From contig NZ_AKKV01000023.1 of the NCBI RefSeq assembly GCF_000269865.1, forward strand, positions 54,090 to 118,089: a stretch of 64,000 bases of DNA, written 5' to 3'. Made by a program: the position numbers and the translations under genes. Source of the DNA: Fictibacillus macauensis ZFHKF-1. Its GTDB lineage: Bacteria > Bacillota > Bacilli > Bacillales > Fictibacillaceae. Below are positions 56,053 through 64,000 of this stretch, piece after piece; the stretch's first letter is position 1, and each line of letters begins with the position of its first letter. The notes beneath the pieces were generated by a model. The model had not been told where the DNA came from. It saw only the letters and a program-made list of their open reading frames with translations, and did no database searches.

Positions 56053-56170
56053 TTATACACAGTCTGTCCACATGTGGATAGGCTGTTGTTACTTTACTTT
56101 TTGCAGTTATCCACAGATTCACAGGCCCTATTACTACTACGACTACTTTTTTTTAAAAAAATAATATATA
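56053..56170 (+). other. oriC: oriC right part: DnaA boxes, DnaA-trio and unwinding element
   Basis: Boxes: TTATACACA 56053-56061 and TGTGGATAG 56073-56081 (one mismatch each), then perfect TTATCCACA 56107-56115. A GC-rich step (CAGGCCC) and a trinucleotide run ATTACTACTACGACTAC (56130-56146) follow, like the DnaA-trio, then an A/T-only tract to 56170. This order is the basal unwinding system of B. subtilis oriC. Confidence 0.9.
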
Positions 56171-56205
56171 ACCATTCATTAAAAAAATAGATTTAGGGGG
56201 ACGTT

Positions 56206-57348
56206 ATGAAATTCCAAATTAACCGCAGTCATTTGCTCGAAGGCGTTCAAGACGTAATGAAAGCTGTATCTTCTCGAACAACCATTCCGATCCTAACCGG
56301 TATCAAAATGGAAGTTCATAGTGAGGGTATGGTGTTAACAGGAAGTGATAACGATATTTCGATTGAACGTCACATTCCAATCGAAGAAGCAGGGAATGTT
56401 AATATTGAAGTAGCACAACCAGGTAAAATTGTGCTTTCTGCTCGTTATTTCTCTGATATCGTTCGTAAGCTTCCAGGAGAAACAGTGGAAATTGAAGTAG
56501 GCGAACGTTTCGAGACAACGTTACGCTCAGGCGCTTCCGAATTTAACTTAATTGGACTAGATCCTGAAGAATATCCACGATTACCACAAGTAGAAGAAAA
56601 AGAAGTACTTATGATTCAAGGTGATTTACTTCGACAAATGATTCGTCAAACTGTTTTTGCCGTTTCAACGACAGAAACTCGCCCGATTCTTACTGGGGTA
56701 AATATGAAACTGGAAGAAGGCGTTTTAACGTTTGTTTCAACAGATAGCCATCGCTTGGCAAAGCGCATTGCCTCTATTGACAACAGCACAGAAGGTCTTG
56801 CCTTCCAAAATGTCGTTATTCCTGGAAAAAGCTTGAATGAGCTTTCGAAAATTGTCGAAGAATCAAGCGAGCTTGTTCATATTGTTGTCACGAACAACCA
56901 AGTATTATTTAAAACGAAAAATACCTTATTTTTCTCACGTCTTTTAGATGGCAATTATCCAGATACATCGAAACTCGTACCATCAGAAAGTAAAACAACG
57001 CTTGTTTTATCGACAAAAGAGTTTTTACAAGCCATCGATCGTGCCTCGCTTCTAGCGAAAGAAGGAAAAAATAATGTTGTTAAGTTAGCAACCATCGATG
57101 AAACGAATATTCAAATTTCATCAAATTCCCCGGAAGTCGGGAAAGTATTTGAAAATGTAACAACACAGTCTATGCAAGGAGAAGAATTAAAAATCTCCTT
57201 TAATGCGAAATATATGATTGATGCTCTAAAAGCAATGGATTGTTCGGATATCGAGATTTGGTTTACAGGGGCTATGCGTCCATTTTTAATCCGTCCAACG
57301 GAAGGTGAAACAGTTACTCAACTGATCGTTCCTGTTCGAACGTATTAA
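56206..57348 (+). CDS. dnaN: DNA polymerase III beta sliding clamp
   Basis: The 380-residue clamp has three repeated domains (start MKFQINRSHLLEGVQDVMKAVSSRTTIPILTGI; end MRPFLIRPTEGETVTQLIVPVRTY). It forms the ring that tethers polymerases to DNA. TAGGGGGA lies before the ATG. Terminator at 57367-57397. Confidence 0.98.
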   Translation: MKFQINRSHLLEGVQDVMKAVSSRTTIPILTGIKMEVHSEGMVLTGSDNDISIERHIPIEEAGNVNIEVAQPGKIVLSARYFSDIVRKLPGETVEIEVGERFETTLRSGASEFNLIGLDPEEYPRLPQVEEKEVLMIQGDLLRQMIRQTVFAVSTTETRPILTGVNMKLEEGVLTFVSTDSHRLAKRIASIDNSTEGLAFQNVVIPGKSLNELSKIVEESSELVHIVVTNNQVLFKTKNTLFFSRLLDGNYPDTSKLVPSESKTTLVLSTKEFLQAIDRASLLAKEGKNNVVKLATIDETNIQISSNSPEVGKVFENVTTQSMQGEELKISFNAKYMIDALKAMDCSDIEIWFTGAMRPFLIRPTEGETVTQLIVPVRTY

Positions 57349-57366
57349 TTTAAGAACAAAGCTTGA

Positions 57367-57397
57367 AAAGACCGGTGGACTTAGTTCCCCGGTCTTT
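57367..57397 (+). terminator. terminator of dnaN
   Basis: AAAGACCGG (57367-57375) pairs with CCGGTCTTT (57389-57397), then TATT. Confidence 0.8.
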
Positions 57398-57411
57398 ATT
57401 CACACTAGGAG

Positions 57412-57454
57412 TTATCCACTGTGTATAACTTTGCATCAGTAGGATTTATCCACA
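57412..57454. other. DnaA boxes between dnaN and rlbA
   Basis: TTATCCACT (57412-57420) and TGTGTATAA (57420-57428) form a near-palindrome of two one-mismatch boxes. A perfect TTATCCACA lies at 57446-57454, directly before rlbA. Confidence 0.6.
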
Positions 57455-57489
57455 AACAAATTATGGTTACAAGCTAAAGGAGAATGAAC

Positions 57490-57702
57490 ATGGAAAAGGT
57501 ACAAATTTCAACAGACTATATTACATTGCAACAGCTTTTAAAACACGTAGATGCCATTAGTAGCGGGGGAATGGTAAAATGGTATTTACAAGAGCATGTA
57601 GTGCTCGTTAATCAAGAACACGAAACACGTCGTGGAAGAAAGCTATATGAAGGCGATGTCATCACCATTAAAGAATTAGGTGAATTTATCGTTGCCAAAT
57701 AA
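57490..57702 (+). CDS. rlbA: S4-domain RNA-binding protein RlbA/YaaA
   Basis: The 70-residue protein has the S4 fold: [56 protein letters not shown] lies 7 nt before ATG 57490, two codons inside the frame. It is the standard neighbour between dnaN and recF; proposed to act in ribosome or RNA metabolism. Confidence 0.93.
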   Translation: MEKVQISTDYITLQQLLKHVDAISSGGMVKWYLQEHVVLVNQEHETRRGRKLYEGDVITIKELGEFIVAK

Positions 57703-57716
57703 CTGGGGGTATCCCG

Positions 57717-58838
57717 TTGTACATTGAAGAATTAAGCATAAAGAATTACCGCAATTACGAAACGACGAATGTGACGTTTGAAAATAAAGTAAATGTTTTT
57801 TTAGGTGAAAACGCGCAAGGAAAAACAAACATCATGGAAGCGATCTACGTGTTAGCGCTTGCGAAATCGCATCGAACACCGCGCGATAAAGAATTAATCT
57901 ATTGGGACAAAGAATATGCTAAAATAGAAGGAAGGGTTCATAAAAAGAATGGACCAATCCGTTTAAACCTTGTTATTTCTGGCAAGGGAAAAAAAGCAAA
58001 AGTTAACAGCCTTGAGCAGCGAAGGCTTACAGACTATATAGGCGCATTAAATGTCGTCATGTTTGCACCTGAGGATTTGAATCTTGTGAAAGGGAGTCCA
58101 CAGGTGCGACGTCGTTTTATTGACATGGAGATTGGACAAGTCAATCCCGTCTATCTTCATTATTTATCGCAATATCAAAAGATTCTCGCTCAGCGTAATT
58201 CATTGTTACGCACGATGCAACGAAGCCGTTCGGAAGAACAACGCGTCATGCTGGATATTTTAACAGAGCAAATGATTGAGTCAGCCGCTCGGGTTACCGA
58301 GAAGCGGCATAGCTATATGAAGTTGCTGCAGCAATGGGCTGAGCCAGTTCATCACGGCATTAGTCGAGGCTTAGAAAAACTAGAAGTAATATATAAGCCA
58401 ACAATTGACGTATGCGAAGAGCAAGAGTTGTCGAAAATGATAGAAGCGTATAAAGAAAAGTTTGTTAAAATGAAAGATAGAGAAATCGAACGCGGGACGA
58501 GCATGTTTGGGCCACATCGAGATGATCTTCTCTTTTTCGTGAATGGTCGGGACGTACAAACGTATGGCTCTCAAGGACAGCAACGAACAACAGCGCTATC
58601 TGTTAAATTAGCTGAAATTGATCTTATTCACGCTGAGGTAGGAGAATATCCGATACTACTTCTAGATGATGTCTTATCCGAGTTAGATGATTATCGTCAA
58701 TCTCATCTTTTAAACACCATTCAAGGCAAAGTGCAAACGTTCGTGACAACGACGAGCGTTGAGGGCATTCATCACGAAACATTAGAAAAAGCTGCAACGT
58801 ACCAAGTCGCAAACGGTACGATTGAACGATTAAGGTGA
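57717..58838 (+). CDS. recF: RecF recombination/replication-repair protein
   Basis: A 373-residue SMC-like ATPase: [20 protein letters not shown], Walker [10 protein letters not shown] (30-38), and the signature/Walker B region [18 protein letters not shown] ... [13 protein letters not shown]. It helps load RecA on gapped DNA. TTG start after GGGGGT. It lies 14 bp after rlbA. Confidence 0.96.
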   Translation: MYIEELSIKNYRNYETTNVTFENKVNVFLGENAQGKTNIMEAIYVLALAKSHRTPRDKELIYWDKEYAKIEGRVHKKNGPIRLNLVISGKGKKAKVNSLEQRRLTDYIGALNVVMFAPEDLNLVKGSPQVRRRFIDMEIGQVNPVYLHYLSQYQKILAQRNSLLRTMQRSRSEEQRVMLDILTEQMIESAARVTEKRHSYMKLLQQWAEPVHHGISRGLEKLEVIYKPTIDVCEEQELSKMIEAYKEKFVKMKDREIERGTSMFGPHRDDLLFFVNGRDVQTYGSQGQQRTTALSVKLAEIDLIHAEVGEYPILLLDDVLSELDDYRQSHLLNTIQGKVQTFVTTTSVEGIHHETLEKAATYQVANGTIERLR

Positions 58839-58846
58839 GGTGAACT

Positions 58847-59116
58847 ATGTTACTTCATATTGGTGAAGATGCCGTTATTCAACAAAAAGAAATTATCGCC
58901 ATTCTGGATTATCAAGCAATGGAAGACTCGGATTGCTTGCCTGCCTTTTTACAAAAGCATAAAGCAGAAAAAAGCCTCGTTCAATTGAGTGAGCTTCATC
59001 CAAAGTCACTCATCATCACGAAGAAACATGTTTACATCTCTCCCTTATCGTCCATGACTCTCAAAAAACGGGCAGAAGAGCGTGTTGATTTTGCTCATAG
59101 CTGGTATTTAAAATAA
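58847..59116 (+). CDS. remB: RemB, extracellular matrix regulator
   Basis: The 89-residue DUF370 protein starts LLHIGEDAVIQQKEIIAILDY and carries SLIITKKHVYISPLSSMTLKKRA. RemA/RemB proteins bind DNA and activate matrix and osmoprotection genes. AGGTGAGGTG precedes the ATG; 8 bp after recF, as in B. subtilis (yaaB). Confidence 0.93.
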   Translation: MLLHIGEDAVIQQKEIIAILDYQAMEDSDCLPAFLQKHKAEKSLVQLSELHPKSLIITKKHVYISPLSSMTLKKRAEERVDFAHSWYLK

Positions 59117-59156
59117 ACGAGCTTTACAAGAATAGGATCTAAAAGCCGAAGTGTAG

Positions 59157-61091
<1,935 letters not shown>

Positions 61092-61099
61092 CTTGAAGT

Positions 61100-61122
61100 G
61101 AAACAGGGCATCTCCCTGTTTC
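61100..61122 (+). terminator. hairpin between gyrB and gyrA
   Basis: GAAACAGGG (61100-61108) pairs perfectly with CCCTGTTTC (61114-61122), followed by TCTTCCCGTT. The short loop and mixed tail suggest partial termination or an mRNA-processing barrier. Confidence 0.6.
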
Positions 61123-61182
61123 TCTTCCCGTTATAAGCGGTTGTTTAATCATGAATTATGCACTAAATGGAGGTTAGAACGA

Positions 61183-63687
61183 ATGTCTGAAGCAGATCAA
61201 CCCCGCGTGAAGGAAGTTAATATAAGTAGTGAAATGCGTAAATCCTTTATGGATTATGCGATGAGCGTTATCGTAAGCCGTGCGCTTCCCGACGTACGCG
61301 ATGGCTTAAAACCGGTTCATCGCCGAATACTCTATGCAATGAACGACCTTGGAATTACAGCAGATAAAGCCTATAAAAAATCAGCCCGGATTGTAGGGGA
61401 CGTTATTGGTAAGTACCATCCGCACGGTGACTCTGCTGTATATGAAACGATGGTTCGTATGGCACAAGACTTTAACTATCGCCATATGCTCGTCGATGGA
61501 CATGGAAACTTTGGATCGGTTGATGGTGACGCGGCAGCTGCTATGCGTTATACAGAAGCAAGAATGTCTAAAATCGCCATGGAAATGGTACGTGACATTA
61601 ATAAAGATACAATTGATTATAAGGCGAACTATGATGGTTCTGAACAGGAACCTGCGGTTATGCCGGCTCGTTTTCCAAACCTTCTTGTTAATGGTACATC
61701 AGGAATTGCTGTTGGTATGGCAACGAACATTCCTCCTCACCATTTAGGAGAAGTCATTGACGGCATTTTGGCATTAAGTACAAATCCAGACATTACTATT
61801 CCTGAATTAATGGAATATATTCCTGGACCAGACTTCCCAACAGCTGGGGAAATTCTAGGCCGTGAAGGAATTCGTAAAGCATATCAAACAGGTAAAGGTT
61901 CCATTGTCATTCGAGCAAAGGCTGAAATTGAAGAGATGGCGAACGGCAAGAATATGATTCTTGTGACAGAACTTCCGTATCAAGTGAATAAAGCGCGTCT
62001 CATCGAAAAAATTGCAGAGCTTGTTCGTGATAAAAAGATTGATGGTATTACGGACTTACGTGATGAATCCGATCGTAATGGTATGCGTATTGTTATTGAA
62101 GTTCGACGTGATGCGAACCCGAATGTTCTATTAAACAATCTCTATAAACAAACAGCGTTACAAACAAGCTTTGGAATCAACATGCTAGCGCTTGTCGATG
62201 GACAGCCTAAAGTATTAAATTTAAAAGAATGCTTGTACTACTATTTAAAACATCAACAAGTGGTCATTCGTCGCAGAACAGAATTTGATCTTCGAAAAGC
62301 AGAAGCACGAGCCCACATTCTTGAAGGATTGCGCATTGCCCTTGATCATTTAGACCAAGTAATTGCTCTCATTCGTGCTTCACAAACAACAGATATCGCG
62401 CGTGAAGGATTAATGACACAGTTCGAACTAAGCTATGAACAAGCACAAGCAATTCTTGAAATGAGATTGCAGCGTTTAACTGGTTTGGAACGCGATAAAA
62501 TCGAAAAAGAATATAGTGAGCTCGTAGCATTCATTGATGAACTGAAAGCAATTCTTGCTGATGAAGAGAAGATTCTAGAAATTATTCGAGAAGAGCTAAA
62601 TGAAATTAAAGAGCGTTTCGCGGATGACCGCCGTACGAATATTACGGTTGGTTTTGATATGATTGAAGATGAAGACTTAATTCCACGTACAAATATCGTC
62701 ATTACGTTAACAAATAAAGGGTATATTAAGCGACTACCAATCTCTACGTATCGATCACAACGACGTGGAGGCCGTGGCGTTCAAGGGATGGGAACGTCAG
62801 AGGATGATTTTGTTGAGCATCTCTTTACAACCGTTTCTCATAATACGATTCTATTCTTCACGAACAAAGGGAAAGTGTATCGTTTAAAAGGGTATGAAAT
62901 CCCAGAGATGAGTCGTACGGCAAAAGGAATCCCAATTGTTAATATGCTTCAAGTAGAACGAGGCGAAACAATTTCAGCTGTTATCCCGGTTGAAGACTTT
63001 AATGATGATTGGTATCTAAATTTCATGACGAAACATGGTATTACGAAACGTTCTCCACTTTCACAGTTTGCAAATATCCGTAAAGGCGGTCTCTTTGCGA
63101 TTACACTTCGCGATGAAGATGAACTTATGGGTGTGAAGTTAACGAATGGTGAGAAGGACATTATCGTTGGTACGAATAACGGAATGGCGATTCGCTACCG
63201 TGAGAGCGATGTTCGTTCAATGGGAAGAACAGCAGCTGGTGTAAAAGCCATTACACTAGGAGAGAATGATTGTGTTATTGGTATGGAAGTATTAGATGAG
63301 ACACAAGAAGTATTGATTGTTACAGATAAAGGCTTCGGAAAACGAACGCCTATGGAAGACTATCGACTTCAGTCGCGAGGCGGTAAAGGAATTAAGACAT
63401 GCAATATTACAGATCGTAACGGTCAAATTATTGCGTTGAAAACCGTCACAGCAGAAGAAGACTTAATGATCATCACAGCGGATGGTATTCTTATTCGTAT
63501 GAACATCGATGGCATTTCATCAATGGGGCGTAACACACAAGGTGTTAAGCTAATTTCTATGAATGAAGGAAATCATGTAGCGACTGTTGCTGTTGTCGAA
63601 AAAGAGGACGAAACCGACGAAGATTTTGATTCAATCGACGAAAGCGAAGAAACAGAAGAAACAAAAGAAGAGACAACTGAAGAATAA
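61183..63687 (+). CDS. gyrA: DNA gyrase subunit A
   Basis: The 834-residue subunit has the winged-helix/tower core with catalytic Tyr123 (MRYTEARM), the quinolone-region residues Ser84 and Glu88 ([12 protein letters not shown]) in the drug-sensitive form, and a C-terminal beta-pinwheel with the GyrA box [11 protein letters not shown]. An acidic tail ([18 protein letters not shown]) ends the protein. GGAGG lies before ATG 61183, 14 codons inside the frame. Confidence 0.98.
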   Translation: MSEADQPRVKEVNISSEMRKSFMDYAMSVIVSRALPDVRDGLKPVHRRILYAMNDLGITADKAYKKSARIVGDVIGKYHPHGDSAVYETMVRMAQDFNYRHMLVDGHGNFGSVDGDAAAAMRYTEARMSKIAMEMVRDINKDTIDYKANYDGSEQEPAVMPARFPNLLVNGTSGIAVGMATNIPPHHLGEVIDGILALSTNPDITIPELMEYIPGPDFPTAGEILGREGIRKAYQTGKGSIVIRAKAEIEEMANGKNMILVTELPYQVNKARLIEKIAELVRDKKIDGITDLRDESDRNGMRIVIEVRRDANPNVLLNNLYKQTALQTSFGINMLALVDGQPKVLNLKECLYYYLKHQQVVIRRRTEFDLRKAEARAHILEGLRIALDHLDQVIALIRASQTTDIAREGLMTQFELSYEQAQAILEMRLQRLTGLERDKIEKEYSELVAFIDELKAILADEEKILEIIREELNEIKERFADDRRTNITVGFDMIEDEDLIPRTNIVITLTNKGYIKRLPISTYRSQRRGGRGVQGMGTSEDDFVEHLFTTVSHNTILFFTNKGKVYRLKGYEIPEMSRTAKGIPIVNMLQVERGETISAVIPVEDFNDDWYLNFMTKHGITKRSPLSQFANIRKGGLFAITLRDEDELMGVKLTNGEKDIIVGTNNGMAIRYRESDVRSMGRTAAGVKAITLGENDCVIGMEVLDETQEVLIVTDKGFGKRTPMEDYRLQSRGGKGIKTCNITDRNGQIIALKTVTAEEDLMIITADGILIRMNIDGISSMGRNTQGVKLISMNEGNHVATVAVVEKEDETDEDFDSIDESEETEETKEETTEE

Positions 63688-63693
63688 TAATAG

Positions 63694-63723
63694 AAGAGAG
63701 GGAGCATTTTCCCTCTCTTTTTC
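63694..63723 (+). terminator. terminator of gyrA
   Basis: AAGAGAGGGA (63694-63703) pairs perfectly with TCCCTCTCTT (63710-63719), then TTTTC. Confidence 0.9.
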
Positions 63724-63852
63724 ATTTATATAGGAAGTAAAAAGAGCCTGAAGAAAAGCATGATCCAAGGACTTACGAGCAAACTACTACTAGATTCGTA
63801 TGATTTATGGAAAATTGTATAATCATAAGCGGCACTGTATATAGGTAAATGT

Positions 63853-63976
63853 TTGATATAAAGAACAAATTCATACTATATATAGAGTTTTTGCTGCTGT
63901 AGCAGTGAAAAATAATCTATCATTATAAAAAAACTTCGTAAAAACTATTGCTTTATATTCGATAGGATGGTATATT
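63853..63976 (+). promoter_or_regulatory. two tandem promoter candidates at the window end
   Basis: TTGATA-18-TATATA (63853-63882) and TTGCTT-17-TATATT (63948-63976). In Bacillus an rRNA operon commonly follows gyrA, and tandem promoters would fit. No rRNA sequence is in the window. The stretch 63724-63852 shows nothing else. Confidence 0.45.
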
Positions 63977-64000
63977 TATTGAGCTGCTTCGTTAGCTTGT

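Overview
This window is the chromosomal replication-origin region of a low-GC, endospore-forming Firmicute of the family Bacillaceae. The evidence is the gene order rlmH-htrC-walJ-yycI-yycH-walK-walR ... purA-dnaC-rplI-gdpP-yybS ... rpsR-ssb-rpsF-ychF ... yyaC-spo0J-soj-noc-rsmG-mnmG-mnmE-jag-spoIIIJ-yidD-rnpA-rpmH | dnaA-dnaN-rlbA-recF-remB-gyrB-gyrA. Noc, SpoIIIJ, Jag, YyaC and RemB point to the Bacillus lineage; I cannot fix the genus from sequence alone.

Layout. About 0.1-23.8 kb is an accessory flank. It holds an alpha-ketoglutarate-type MHS permease, two GNAT acetyltransferases, and a three-gene set made of a degenerate AAA+ protein followed by two TPR/membrane proteins. It also holds an AraJ-like MFS exporter whose terminator region was duplicated together with a tandem pair of secreted proteins, and a serine hydrolase. 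An sdpR-sdpI pair (ArsR repressor and immunity/receptor protein) sits next to a perfect 28-bp palindrome and is divergent from an ABC transporter whose permease carries an M1-peptidase-like ectodomain without a visible zinc motif. Next come a Cof phosphatase, a MazG-like pyrophosphohydrolase, small membrane proteins, an AT-rich MFS gene and a GIY-YIG/DUF2075 nuclease-helicase protein.

About 24-53.9 kb is the conserved left arm, almost all on the minus strand and so transcribed away from oriC. It covers cell-wall signalling (walRK and accessories), a Lys-Glu-Asp-Phe tRNA cluster, purine synthesis, the replicative helicase, c-di-AMP turnover, ribosomal proteins and SSB, chromosome segregation (soj/spo0J with parS sites, noc with a candidate site), tRNA/rRNA modification, and membrane insertion/RNase P.

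About 53.9-57.5 kb is a bipartite oriC: DnaA boxes upstream of dnaA, and boxes plus a DnaA-trio/AT-rich unwinding element between dnaA and dnaN. The right arm, on the plus strand, runs dnaA to gyrA, and the window stops in what looks like a promoter region, probably that of an rRNA operon just beyond the edge. Extra perfect DnaA boxes lie at 24.5-24.7, 51.5 and 57.4 kb.

Many starts were moved downstream to the codon preceded by a good ribosome binding site. GTG and TTG starts are frequent.
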